Assembly: GCA_039105265.1 (NCBI GenBank)
Contig: JAPFFF010000019.1
Location: 310,001 to 374,000 of the forward strand
Length of the DNA: 64,000 bases
Source: Tritrichomonas musculus
Taxonomy: Eukaryota; Parabasalia; Tritrichomonadida; Tritrichomonadidae
Direction: 5' to 3'
Shown: positions 29,794 to 40,404 of the stretch, piece by piece
How the letters are laid out: each line of letters starts with the position of its first letter
How positions within the stretch are numbered: position 1 is the first letter of the stretch
Position numbers and translations under genes: made by a program
The notes under the pieces: model-generated
What the model saw: only the letters and a program-made list of their open reading frames with translations
Told to the model about the DNA's origin: nothing
Databases searched by the model: none

Positions 29794-31341
29794 ATGAAAA
29801 TACTGCGTGCATTTTATCACTCAAATACACCATTTATAATACATGCCAGTTTTAAATCAATCGGTATTAGTTTGAATTGGAATAAAGAAGGTGATTGGAC
29901 AGCATTCAATGTATCAAGAAATCAAATTATACAAAATTATCAAGACAAATTTTCGCCAACACCAAAAAAATACAACAGGAAAAGAGCACCAATTGAAATA
30001 AAAAACAAATATTTTATAATGAAGCAGAAATAATAGAAAAAGAACATGGTTTATATCCTTTTTGTCACCAACAAAAAATTAAAAATGAATACAAAAAAGA
30101 AAAGAAACCATTTGAAATAATAAGAACAATATTAAAAGTTGCAAAACTGTTACTAGATTATGCATTAAAGAAAAAGAATTTCACTAAATGGGATGAAATA
30201 GAAATTCAAAAAATGGCAAGGATTTTAAATAGTAACAACTATCCTAAAGAATTTTTTGAAGAATCTTTGATTGTAGAAACTTTTAAAAATAATAATTTAA
30301 TCTTGGCTATTTTCTCAAAAATAGATGAAAATAATAATCAGAATTTCAAAAAAAAAAAATGACATTTTTAGTGACTTGAAATATGCTGATAATATTATGA
30401 AAGATTTAAACATTGATAATCAAATTATTCAAAATCCAGTTATAACAATAAATGATTTTATTAAGTCAAAAAATGATTTTTCACATGAAGAACTTCCTGG
30501 AATTCATGACTTTATAAATCATAAAAAAGAATGTGCTATCAACGCATCATTACAGTTATTGATTCACACAATCTCTTTTGTAAAATTTCTGGTGCATTCA
30601 AAGTGGGATGAAAAAGTCAATCCCAATTCAACACCAATGACAAGAATTTTAACATCATTGACAATAAAGTATTGAATTTTCCATTGGATGAAAAATCTCC
30701 CAAGATTCAACCAATTGATCAAAAAGAGATTATTAATTTTTTAACAGCTAAAAAATTATTCAATCCAAAACAACAGTATGACTGTTTAGAAATAATTTCG
30801 ATTATTGTATCAACTTTAAGCAATGAATTTTCTAACATGGATATAAATCCAATTGATGAAATGTTTTATGGAAAACTCAGGGAAGAATATATGTGTCTCA
30901 ATCCTAATTGTACCAATACTAAAATTTCATATAATAATTTTGAATCAATTAATTTTACATTATTTAAAGGAAAAAACAATTTTAAAGACCTAATGAACAA
31001 ATGGAGCAGTTGGAATAAATAAAAAAGTTCTGATGCAGTGATTTGCGAATCATGCTCCAAAAAAGTCTGCTTAAAAACAAAAACTTCTATTTGGCAATTG
31101 CGAATGATTTTATTGTTTTCAATAGCAAGATATAACGAAGAGCAAAAAAACACCTGAATTGATTTCCACAGCATTTTAAACTCAGCGGGTCTTATTGAAT
31201 CAGAAGAAAATTTTCCTGAAAAAAAGTTTTCAAATTCATCTCCATTATGGATTGAATTCAATGACTCAAACTTTCAAAGAAAAGAAACTTTGGTTCATAG
31301 CAAACCATATGCGTATGTTTATTCTTATGTTAGGAAATGAC
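29794..31341 (+). pseudogene. Broken USP-type ubiquitin hydrolase
   Basis: Consecutive frames rebuild the outline of a C19/USP deubiquitinase, which removes ubiquitin from proteins. The 5' part (29794-30360) changes frame near 30005. At the A-run 30349-30359 the frame changes again into 30325-30675, which holds the Cys-box relic GIHDFINHKKECAINASLQL. Another change leads to 30672-31341 with USP landmarks: QYDCLEIISIIVSTL, a zinc-ribbon-like CLNPNC ... CESCSKKVC pair, WIEFNDSNF and the closing YAYVYSYVR. That last frame is interrupted by TAA (31020) and TGA (about 31153). The GHY-type catalytic His block is absent. USPs are abundant in trichomonads; this copy cannot be functional. Confidence 0.65.
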
Positions 31342-31771
31342 TAAAATGATCTATGAATTCTTTCTCTATAAAAAAGAATACATTTCATTTATTCATACAT
31401 CGAAATATTGATTCATTAACATATTTTTATCAACTCAGTGTTCAGTTTTTTCAAAAACGATTCTGTTAGCTTTTTAAAATATATTTAAGTTAAAAATATA
31501 TATTATTTTATATTTTCTTTTTATCATTAGGGAAAAATTACATTTTAAATAATCATTGTTCAAGATAATAATAATCATTTTTATATAGGTACTTTTTGAA
31601 TGACTATTCAAAAAGTGACTTGTGTCAATTTTAATTATCATATATACAACAAGCTTGAAAGATTCTTAAGTTATTACTTGAATAAAACAGATTGAAATAA
31701 TAATAAATAAATACAAAATTATTTTTGATCATTCGAGCTCATATCAATTTATTCATCCTCATTTTCATAAA
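31342..31771. other. AT-rich intergenic
   Basis: Contains a hairpin at about 31594-31618 (ACTTTTTGAATGACTATTCAAAAAGT). No gene. Confidence 0.4.
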
Positions 31772-32320
31772 ATGCAATTTTGGTTAATTAATAGTTTTCT
31801 GGTCAATTTCAACTTGTACAATTCGAGTGATTTTCGTTTTTGTAGAGGTGGGAGGAGTAGGATTTTTTTTAGAAATCTATTTTATAGGGTGTTCCACTTA
31901 AGTGTATCATCACTAAATAGAAAAGAGATTAAAATATTTTTTCTCCACGATGAATATATAACTGATTCTTTACAAACAGAGAAGGCAAAAAAGTGTTCTA
32001 TAATAAAAGCTGATAATGCATTAAGTTTACGTAAAAGTGATGTACTATACTTATATAAGCCTACATCAACTAGTAAGGTTGTGATAGATAACAAGAAGTA
32101 TTGGTTACTTCAATGGAACATAGATACTGGATATACTATTCCTAATGACTTAGAGTTTAGGTTTAATGAGTATTGTTTTGGTAATAAGTGGTTTTTATCA
32201 TGGGATGGTACAAAATGGGTAGGTGATAACATACAAGGTCATATCAATGGTAGATTAGTTAATGGATTAAATAAGGAGAATGAGTATGGTGAAGATGGTA
32301 CCTACAGTAGTAAACGGTAG
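31772..32320 (+). CDS. Uncharacterised 182-residue ORF in a GC-richer patch
   Basis: No family recognised. The C-terminal two thirds look genuinely coding, with Trp, Gly, Tyr and balanced composition (KKYWLLQWNIDTGYTIPND, FGNKWFLSWDGTKWVGDN, GHINGRLVNGLNKENEYGED). The first 40 residues are Phe/Asn/Arg-rich and may be a non-coding read-in, so the true start could be later. Codon use has more G than neighbouring genes. It ends at a TAG inside a GC-rich stem. Could belong to a small mobile or virus-derived insertion spanning about 31.8-32.7 kb. Confidence 0.45.
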   Translation: MQFWLINSFLVNFNLYNSSDFRFCRGGRSRIFFRNLFYRVFHLSVSSLNRKEIKIFFLHDEYITDSLQTEKAKKCSIIKADNALSLRKSDVLYLYKPTSTSKVVIDNKKYWLLQWNIDTGYTIPNDLEFRFNEYCFGNKWFLSWDGTKWVGDNIQGHINGRLVNGLNKENEYGEDGTYSSKR

Positions 32321-32400
32321 GCTCCGATGCCATAAATGGCCTCTCAGCCTACCACTACTCCAGGGGTTCGCACCCCTGGACCCCCATCTGAAGGCCCCAA
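32316..32400. other. GC-rich double hairpin after the 182-residue ORF
   Basis: First stem GGTAGGCT (32316-32323) pairs with AGCCTACC (32346-32353). Second stem CCAGGGGT-TCGC-ACCCCTGG (32360-32379) is a perfect 8-bp hairpin with a 4-nt loop, followed by ACCCCC and a run of GGCC words. Strongly unlike the AT-rich surroundings. Confidence 0.7.
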
Positions 32401-32520
32401 AAGGCCCACATTCAAAAAGTTCGCAACAAAAAAAATCCAAACTCATAAATTTATCGTCTCGTTATCAAAATTATTTTAGGGCCAGAATTTCAAAAAAATC
32501 TCTAAAAAAGTAGTATATAT

Positions 32521-32569
32521 AAATGGTTCGGGATTTCTTAACGTTCCGTCAAGAAATCCCGAACCATTT
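32521..32569. other. Perfect 19-bp stem-loop
   Basis: AAATGGTTCGGGATTTCTT at 32521-32539 pairs fully with 32551-32569 around the 11-nt loop AACGTTCCGTC. A partial direct repeat GTCAAGAAATCCC follows at 32574. Followed by a T run on the plus strand, so it could act as a terminator-like end, an origin or a processed RNA hairpin. Confidence 0.75.
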
Positions 32570-32610
32570 TTTTGTCAAGAAATCCCTTCGAATCAAGAAG
32601 TTGTTTTACC

Positions 32611-32724
32611 ATGATTGAAATGTACCCGTCGCTCAATCCAGCTGAAGAACAAACACCAATCCCTATAGAATATGCTGACTTTTTAGAAGATGGACAGCAA
32701 GACCCCAGCCAACTAGTAAATTAA
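32611..32724 (+). CDS. Possible 37-residue micro-ORF
   Basis: ATG-started frame reading MIEMYPSLNPAEEQTPIPIE and ending DPSQLVN. Proline-rich and acidic with GC-richer codons than the surrounding DNA. It starts 42 bp after the 19-bp hairpin. It may be a real small protein or the start of a truncated gene; no family recognised. Confidence 0.35.
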   Translation: MIEMYPSLNPAEEQTPIPIEYADFLEDGQQDPSQLVN

Positions 32725-33366
32725 AATAATGGAATTAAAGTAGAAAAAAAAATTATGTGATCCGATTCTTTTTCAAACCAGCTAACTTGATTAACTATCA
32801 GATGAAACTTATTATATATTTCGAAGGAAACAAACGCTTGGGCCTGTTTTGAGTTATAATGTAATCTCTTTGCTTAATGATAAAAATGCTTATTTATAAA
32901 AATTAATATTTATAATATGAATTAAGTATAATTATGAAATTATTATTATTTTTATTTATAGGATATTAATAAAGATACCAATGTTTTAGATTTTAATAAA
33001 ACTTATTGAAAAAGTTTAATTTTATACCTCTTTTATTATGTGAAATTCAACTTTTTTTCAATTATTCGTTTGAGAATAACTCACCAGAAAATTCTTTCAA
33101 CATTTTAATTAAATATTGCATAAATATTGGATATAAAAATAATGAAATAAAGGCCAGAATTTTTTTAAAATATTTTTGAAAGAAAAATAACCAAATTATT
33201 CTGAGAATAAAAAAATGAAATGATCAATAAATTTTTAATTCAAACTGACCGTTTATACAAATCTGACCATTTTTTTTATCAATTTTAATTCAATTATATT
33301 CTATTATTTTGAAAATTTTCATATAAAATGGTCAAACCAATTTTAATATAAATTTATATAAAAGGA
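32725..33366. other. AT-rich intergenic
   Basis: No repeat or gene recognised; must contain the promoter of the coiled-coil gene. Confidence 0.4.
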
Positions 33367-36300
33367 ATGTCAACCCAGAGACCCATTAAATCGCCAAAGA
33401 AGCCAATTTTAGTTGCAAAAACAACAAAAGTCAACTCCACTAAATCATCTCATGGTTTAACATCGATGTCTCCCCGTTCAAATAAACCTAAAAATGTACC
33501 AACATCTCCACGCACTGATGTTCCTGCTATTGTTCCACAAAGAGAGAGGCAATTAGGAGTTATGCAAGAGATCAAAAGCTCACAAGGACTTGAAAGCCCT
33601 CGCTCACCTCGAAATATTGGCTCGTCTAGAAATTACTCACCTCGAAATAACTCAAAACCTTTGTCACCTACTCAATCTGGGCAAACACCTCCAAAGAAAG
33701 AAAGCGAAGAATCATTAAAAAAGCAAATTAGGGATCTATCTAGAATTAATTTTCAACAAACTCAATTAATCAAAAAGTTCCATTCAGAACTAGTTCGTGC
33801 AGAACTAGTAACTGGCAATAAAGCTCCGATTTCCAGTCCTTCTGAATCCACTAGTCAAAATGCAAATCTTGGTTCAAGACTTGAATATATCATTGAAAAT
33901 TATATTAATCAGGATAAAAAACTCAAAAGTCCAGGAGGAGCTCCAAACGAAAACCAGCCAGATAATCAACTTAATGATGAAAGAGCTTTGCAAGCAGATG
34001 AAATTTGTAAAAAAGAATTAGGTGAAAATTATTCAACCGACAAACTTAAAGAAATTCTTCAACAGAAACAAGTGTCCCATGATGAAAATAGTGTTGTGAC
34101 CCGCGACGCTAACATTTCATTTGCGAATGATATGGATACACAACTTGGAAATTCAGTTAGAGGCATTTTTAATGAAAACGATAATGATGATATTGTGAAT
34201 AAAGTAAAGCAGTTCAAAGGCTTTGCCGAATCTGTAAGAGGTATTTTCAATCAAGATGATAATGATGAAGCAATATTAAGAACAATTCAATCAAATAAAG
34301 ATTCTGCCAATGACAATAGCACAGTTGCTGAATTGTCTTCCCAAATCCAACAGTTAAGTGGAAACACCGAAACACCAAATGGCCCCGTTGATGAAAATGA
34401 AATTGTTCAAAACTTAAACAAGCTGCATAAGCAAGAACTGGATGATAAAGATTCACAAATATGCCAACTCAGTAAAGATAATGAAGATCTTAAGAATCAA
34501 ATCGAGAGTAAGGATAATGAAATCCAAAATTTGAACTTAACACTCGATAACAATAACAAGGACCGTACACAAGAAAAAGAAAACCTTGAGAGACAGTTGC
34601 ATCAAAAAGCAGAGGAATTAGAAAACGCATACAAGCAAATTGAACAGAAAGGATTAGAAACTGACCAACAAAGAAGAGATCGTGAGCTTTCATCTAGTAT
34701 TCGTGAAATTTTCACCAATGACCCTGATGAAAATATCCCTGGATATATCAGAAAAGATATTCACTTAGCAAGTTCAATTCGTGGAATTTATCAAAGTGGC
34801 GATGATCCTTATATGATTGATGATATTAGACAAGCACGTTCAAACCAAGGTCAAATCGATAATCTTAGAAATGAACTTAATGAAAAACAAAGAGCATTAG
34901 ATCAAAAGAATGGTGAATTTAATGAACACATACAATCTCATCAAAGCAAGGTTGATGAACTTCAAAACCAAATCAACAATCTTCAAAATGAACTTAATGA
35001 AAAACAAAGAGCATTAGATCAAAAGAATGGTGAATTTAATGAACACATACAATCTCATCAAAGCAAGGTTGATGAACTTCAAAACCAAATCAACAATCTT
35101 CAAAATGAACTTAATGAAAAACAAAGAGCATTAGATCAAAAGAATGGTGAATTTAATGAACACATACAATCTCATCAAAGCAAGGTTGATGAACTTCAAA
35201 ACCAAATCAACAATCTTCAAAATGAACTTAATGAAAAACAAAGAGCATTAGATCAAAAGAATGGCGAATTTGATGAACTTCAAAACCAAATCAAAAATCT
35301 TCAAAATGAAGTTTCAAAGAAGGAAAGCCAAAATAATGAACTCCAAAATACAATTGGAGATAAAGAAAGGCAATTAAATGATCTTAAGCAGCTTTGTTCT
35401 AATTCAAATGATCTCGGAAACGAAGTTGTTCGACTTAAAGAAGAGATAGAAACTAAGAACAAAGAAATTGAAATTAAATCTAACGAAATACAAGAACTAA
35501 AGAACTTTGAAGATGAAGCCAATCAACTTCGAGAAGAATTATCTAGATTAAAAGGAGAAAATGACCAAAAAGAAAATGAATTAAATGAAGATATCCAATC
35601 TAAACAAAATGAAATTGATGAAATGAATAAGAAACTTCAACAACAGGAAAATGAAATCAAAGAAATAAAAACGAAACTTGAACAAAAGCAAAAAGAAATT
35701 GATGGATACAACGATCGAGAAGATCAAAAGAATAAGAAAATTGCAAAATTGGAGGAAGATCTTCATGTTTCATTACAAAAGCAAGAAGAACTTCAATCAA
35801 AATTAGATAAAATACTAACTCAAGGTAACATTGGCCTCGATGAATTTACTCAAGGCCAACTTAACGAAGTCACTCAAAAACATAATGATAGCCAAGAGCA
35901 ATCAAACACTGCCAATCAAGAATTAGAGAAAATCAAAAATGAATTAGTTGATAGCCAAAATCAATTAAGAATTGCTACCGAAACTAATGAAAACGTTATC
36001 AAAATTAATAAAGAAGAATATGATAAACTTCAAAGTAAGCTTCAAGAATTCATTGAAAATGCTGATAAGGCAAAAGATCAAGCCACGAAAGCAGCGCACC
36101 GAATTGACAGCTTACTCAAAGAAAATAATGAATTAAGACGTGAAAAAGAAGAATTTATTTCTGATCAAGAAAATAGTTCGATAACTTTCAAGAGAGAAAA
36201 CGAAGAAACAGTGAACTTTGCCAATCAAGTTCGTGCTTTATTCGATAAAAATGATGATTCTAATTTGGATCATTATTCTTCACTTAGAGATAACGATAAA

Positions 36301-36681
36301 GAAATAATTGAACTTATCAAACATTTGAAAGCTCCTCGTAAAAGCCAGAACCTTTACGAAGAAGTCGGCCGTCTCTTCCATAAAGATGCTAGTGAAGAAC
36401 AAATCAAAGAGCACGCCCAAAGAGTTGCTGAAGCAGCTAAAGAATTCCATGATTTGCCATTATCCAAAGATGCACTTAATGACCTATTTAAAGAGGCATC
36501 TGGAAAGGATTTGAATAATCTTGTTGAGCAGATGAGAAATGATCCAAATGAATCAATAAGAAAGAACGCTGAAATACTTTCTAATGCTTTGAAAGACTCT
36601 AGAATGACTACTGAAGCAGAAGGAATGATAGCAACTACACTTGCGATGTTCTTGGAACAAATGGGAAATGCTCAGCAATAA
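33367..36681 (+). CDS. Large coiled-coil protein with SxRGIF motifs
   Basis: An 1104-residue protein. Residues 1-115 are basic and Ser/Pro-rich with many SPR/SPK sites (SPKKP, TSPRTD, SPRSPR), likely phosphorylated or cytoskeleton-binding. Most of 120-950 is coiled coil with heptad Leu/Ile and Glu/Lys/Gln/Asn. A 39-residue unit (NELNEKQRALDQKNGEF...) is repeated three and a half times at about 500-640. A distinct motif of the form S-x-R-G-I-F-x-x-D-D recurs at about residues 261, 288, 442, 469, 953 and 999 (NSVRGIFNEND, ESVRGIFNQDD, SSIREIFTNDP, SSIRGIYQSGD, NQVRALFDKND, EEVGRLFHKDA). The C-terminus is helical. No enzyme domain. Fibrous or structural role in cytoskeleton is inference. Confidence 0.85.
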   Translation: MSTQRPIKSPKKPILVAKTTKVNSTKSSHGLTSMSPRSNKPKNVPTSPRTDVPAIVPQRERQLGVMQEIKSSQGLESPRSPRNIGSSRNYSPRNNSKPLSPTQSGQTPPKKESEESLKKQIRDLSRINFQQTQLIKKFHSELVRAELVTGNKAPISSPSESTSQNANLGSRLEYIIENYINQDKKLKSPGGAPNENQPDNQLNDERALQADEICKKELGENYSTDKLKEILQQKQVSHDENSVVTRDANISFANDMDTQLGNSVRGIFNENDNDDIVNKVKQFKGFAESVRGIFNQDDNDEAILRTIQSNKDSANDNSTVAELSSQIQQLSGNTETPNGPVDENEIVQNLNKLHKQELDDKDSQICQLSKDNEDLKNQIESKDNEIQNLNLTLDNNNKDRTQEKENLERQLHQKAEELENAYKQIEQKGLETDQQRRDRELSSSIREIFTNDPDENIPGYIRKDIHLASSIRGIYQSGDDPYMIDDIRQARSNQGQIDNLRNELNEKQRALDQKNGEFNEHIQSHQSKVDELQNQINNLQNELNEKQRALDQKNGEFNEHIQSHQSKVDELQNQINNLQNELNEKQRALDQKNGEFNEHIQSHQSKVDELQNQINNLQNELNEKQRALDQKNGEFDELQNQIKNLQNEVSKKESQNNELQNTIGDKERQLNDLKQLCSNSNDLGNEVVRLKEEIETKNKEIEIKSNEIQELKNFEDEANQLREELSRLKGENDQKENELNEDIQSKQNEIDEMNKKLQQQENEIKEIKTKLEQKQKEIDGYNDREDQKNKKIAKLEEDLHVSLQKQEELQSKLDKILTQGNIGLDEFTQGQLNEVTQKHNDSQEQSNTANQELEKIKNELVDSQNQLRIATETNENVIKINKEEYDKLQSKLQEFIENADKAKDQATKAAHRIDSLLKENNELRREKEEFISDQENSSITFKRENEETVNFANQVRALFDKNDDSNLDHYSSLRDNDKEIIELIKHLKAPRKSQNLYEEVGRLFHKDASEEQIKEHAQRVAEAAKEFHDLPLSKDALNDLFKEASGKDLNNLVEQMRNDPNESIRKNAEILSNALKDSRMTTEAEGMIATTLAMFLEQMGNAQQ
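34871..35272 (+). repeat. 117-bp tandem repeats inside the coiled-coil gene
   Basis: Units begin at 34871, 34988, 35105 and 35222 (the last partial). The copies are nearly identical at the DNA level, including silent positions, so they expanded or were homogenised recently. 117 bp keeps frame and gives 39 residues, a length that disturbs a strict heptad register (39 = 5x7 + 4), as in 11-residue hendecad-containing coils. Confidence 0.85.
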
Positions 36682-37296
36682 AAAACGAACATTAAAACGG
36701 TTGTTTTTGCAAAAATGATTGATTGAATTGAATAAACATTTGATTATTATTGAAATTGTTTGATACCTTTTTTTAATTAATTAAAAATGACTAAGAATAC
36801 CTTAATATTTTTACATCACATTTCATTCCTGAAAATTTTAGTGTTTATAAATCAAGTAACCCTTGTGGACTTTGGACTATTTAATTTTTGGTACTTCATA
36901 GATTTTTTGGACTTTTTAATTTACCCTCCTCTCCCAACAATTTGTAACTTTTTTGAATACTTTTCAGAATTTTTTGATTTTTTAAAACGAAAATATAAGA
37001 AAATCAGATGAAAATATGAATATATGTCTACTTAAATTAAAGCTTACTTCCAAAGCAGTTTCAAAAAATCCATATTATTTTAGAATTGCTAAAAAGAAAA
37101 ATACTATTATATTTTTTTCCAATCCATTTTTTTGGAAAAAAAGTTTATGAATTTTGTAGGATTAAGCATAAATATTAATACTATTCATTTATTGGCCACA
37201 TTCCATACGTTAAAAAAAATTCTTTTTTTGTTTATTTTCCTAGAGGTTGGGACACGGTGAAGTGAAATAGATTCTCCCCAAAATTGGTATACAATC
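36682..37296. other. Intergenic left of the Merlin-like element
   Basis: AT-rich; the 74-codon frame at 36787 is Phe/Ile-rich and not supported. No repeat recognised. Confidence 0.4.
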
Positions 37297-37304
37297 ATTA
37301 TTTT

Positions 37305-37480
37305 GGTACTTTCCTAGAATAATGCTAGTAAATTCACAATTTTCTGAACTCTATCAAATTTGAAAAGAGAAAATTTTATATAAATTATTTAGCTCTCAAT
37401 TTTTTCAATATTATCAAATTTCAATACTAAAATAAAACTTTTTAGCACAAAGAAATAAATATTCTCTACAAATGTAATAA
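37305..37480 (+). repeat. Left 176-bp terminal arm
   Basis: Reads as the exact reverse complement of 44209-44384 over its length by eye. Contains the presumed transposase-binding end GGTACTTTCCTAG. Confidence 0.85.
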
Positions 37481-39175
37481 CTCAATGAATCGAACGTATT
37501 ATTAATAAAGCATCATTAAATCAATTCATATATTTTACATATGAAGCAAATCAGGTGAAATATCACGACATCTTTCAAACTCGCAGAATCTTATTTTGAC
37601 ATTTAATGTAACTCAATGAATCGAACGCATTATTAATAAAGCATCATTAAATCAATTTATATATTTTACATATGAAGCAAATCAGGTGAAATATCACGAC
37701 ATCTTTCAAACTCGCAGAATCTTATTTTGACATTTAATGTAACTCAATGAATCGAACGTATTATTAATAAAACATCATTAAATCAATTCATATATTTTAC
37801 ATATGAAGCAAATCAGGTGAAATATCACGACATCTTTCAAACTCGCAGAATCTTATTTTGACATTTAATGTAACTCAATGAATCGAACGTATTATTAATA
37901 AAGCATCATTAAATCAATTCATATATTTTACATATGAAGCAAATCAGGTGAAATATCACGACATCTTTCAAACTCGCAGAATCTTATTTTGACATTTAAT
38001 GTAACTCAATGAATCGAACGTATTATTAATAAAGCATCATTAAATCAATTCATATATTTTACATATGAAGCAAATCAGGTGAAATATCACGACATCTTTC
38101 AAACTCGCAGAATCTTATTTTGACATTTAATGTAACTCAATGAATCGAACGTATTATTAATAAAGCATCATTAAATCAATTTATATATTTTACATATGAA
38201 GCAAATCAGGTGAAATATCACGACATCTTTCAAACTCGCAGAATCTTATTTTGACATTTAATGTAACTCAATGAATCGAACGTATTATTAATAAAGCATC
38301 ATTAAATCAATTTATATATTTTACATATGAAGCAAATCAGGTGAAATATCACGACATCTTTCAAACTCGCAGAATCTTATTTTGACATTTAATGTAACTC
38401 AATGAATCGAACGCATTATTAATAAAGCATCATTAAATCAATTCATATATTTTACATATGAAGCAAATCAGGTGAAATATCACGACATCTTTCAAACTCG
38501 CAGAATCTTATTTTGACATTTAATGTAACTCAATGAATCGAACGTATTATTAATAAAGCATCATTAAATCAATTTATATATTTTACATATGAAGCAAATC
38601 AGGTGAAATATCACGACATCTTTCAAACTCGCAGAATCTTATTTTGACATTTAATGTAACTCAATGAATCGAACGTATTATTAATAAAGCATCATTAAAT
38701 CAATTTATATATTTTACATATGAAGCAAATCAGGTGAAATATCACGACATCTTTCAAACTCGCAGAATCTTATTTTGACATTTAATGTAACTCAATGAAT
38801 CGAACGCATTATTAATAAAGCATCATTAAATCAATTCATATATTTTACATATGAAGCAAATCAGGTGAAATATCACGACATCTTTCAAACTCGCAGAATC
38901 TTATTTTGACATTTAATGTAACTCAATGAATCGAACGTATTATTAATAAAGCATCATTAAATCAATTCATATATTTTACATATGAAGCAAATCAGGTGAA
39001 ATATCACGACATCTTTCAAACTCGCAGAATCTTATTTTGACATTTAATGTAACTCAATGAATCGAACGCATTATTAATAAAACATCATTAAATCAATTCA
39101 TATATTTTACATATGAAGCAAATCAGGTGAAATATCACGACATCTTTCAAACTCGCAGAATCTTATTTCAACATT
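37481..39175 (+). repeat. 131-bp tandem array, 13 copies
   Basis: Units begin CTCAATGAATCGAACG at 37481 and every 131 bp to 39053. Only three positions vary by eye (GTATT/GCATT, AAGCAT/AACAT, TTCATAT/TTTATAT), so the array is highly homogenised. Each unit has the phrase CAGGTGAAATATCACGACAT and a possible bend of A/T runs. The last copy diverges after CTTATTT at 39168. Confidence 0.95.
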
Positions 39176-39468
39176 TATCAAAATTGTAATTATATCTTTT
39201 CATTCACGCTGAAATATAGTTTTTGTACACAAAACAAGTCAATATTTGCCAATTTAAGATTACATTTAGTTTAGTTGCTTTTATAAATATTTATATTATT
39301 ACATATATCAAATCCATTTCAAAAATTTAATATTTAAAACGCCTATAATTTTGATAAATAAGCTTTTAATCAATTTTTTTGATGAAATTTGAAAAAGATC
39401 AAAAAAGATATAATAATTTATAATCAAAAAAAAAAAAGTTAAAAAGTTAATTTTAAGATTGATTTTTA

Positions 39469-40404
39469 TTATTTATATGATGTGTTACCTATTGTATGCA
39501 GTAAGCGTATGAGCTTTTGATTACGAGGCAAGTTTTTGATATTATTTCTGCGCCAGATATACTCGAACACATATCCGCCTGCTTCGCTTGATCTTATGCC
39601 GCATGATGTGGTTTTTTTGTATTTTAGATCTCTCCACATCCTTTCCACTGACTGTGTGTGGGAACCAGTCTCTGGATTCACGAAATTCTTTGAATGATTC
39701 ACATTCAAATGAATGTAATCTCTATTTGGAATTTGCTCGATTGCCTGATAGGACTTCCATGTATCAGAATGAATAATTGATCCTGGCTCTATATGGTTGG
39801 CAATTTCTTCTAAGAGCGTGGAGGAAGTCCTATCAGGCACAACAAGAGCAAATGCTTGTTTGGTCTCTCTGCAAATGCCACCGAATACCCACACTGATGC
39901 AAGATAACGGCCTCGGTGGTATTTGCGATGAGAGATGAGAGTCTCATCAATCTCCACATTTAAATTTTTGCCTCCTATTGCTGGTTGGGGCCCTTCGGTT
40001 AGCTCTGATATAACTGAATCGCGGAATGCTGTAAAATAATTGGTTACCGTGTTTTTATTTACATGGCATTCCGCGCAAGTATTATCTAATGTGTAATTAT
40101 GTATCCAGCAATAGGCAAGCGCTAGAAATACTGGAGGAGATATGTGAGCTCGTGTTAAGATTGTGTTTGCGTAAAGTGAAAAATGGGAATTACAATATGC
40201 GCAAAAACGACACACATTAAAATAATTGTCACCGGTTTGATGAAATTTGACTGAAACTGTCTCGCATTTTGGACATTGGCATTGAGGTTCTATAATTTTT
40301 GTGGCAAAGAGGAGAAACCAAACATCTGATTTATTTGAACAAAATTGATTCAAACCAGTTAGGTTATCTGATTGTTTTGCGAATTTGTCCAGAATAAATT
40401 GCAT
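39469..40404 (-). CDS. ISXO2/IS1595-type (Merlin) DDE transposase
   Basis: A 311-residue cut-and-paste transposase. An N-terminal zinc ribbon (Cys44, Cys47 with Cys65, Cys68, Cys71) is followed by a helix-turn-helix-like stretch (about 90-125, HVNKNTVTNYF) and the ISXO2 catalytic domain. Catalytic acids: Asp153 in VEIDETLISHRKYHRGR, Asp214 in IHSDTWKSY, and Glu254 in TQSVERMWRDLK. Length and order match full Merlin transposases, with no internal stop. Encoded near the left array, transcribed toward it, with about 290 bp between stop and array. Better coding composition (GC-richer) than the surrounding element, as expected for a recently arrived gene. Confidence 0.95.
   Translation of the reverse strand: MQFILDKFAKQSDNLTGLNQFCSNKSDVWFLLFATKIIEPQCQCPKCETVSVKFHQTGDNYFNVCRFCAYCNSHFSLYANTILTRAHISPPVFLALAYCWIHNYTLDNTCAECHVNKNTVTNYFTAFRDSVISELTEGPQPAIGGKNLNVEIDETLISHRKYHRGRYLASVWVFGGICRETKQAFALVVPDRTSSTLLEEIANHIEPGSIIHSDTWKSYQAIEQIPNRDYIHLNVNHSKNFVNPETGSHTQSVERMWRDLKYKKTTSCGIRSSEAGGYVFEYIWRRNNIKNLPRNQKLIRLLHTIGNTSYK

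Noticed and set aside
36787-37011. 74-codon Phe/Ile-rich plus-strand frame
   Set aside because: Composition matches AT-rich non-coding DNA and no domain or conserved pattern is visible.
37481-39175. CRISPR array
   Set aside because: Direct tandem units of 131 bp without distinct spacers, placed in the termini of a eukaryotic transposon, are satellite-like and not CRISPR.
39588-39776. 62-codon plus-strand frame
   Set aside because: Antisense of the Merlin-type transposase.
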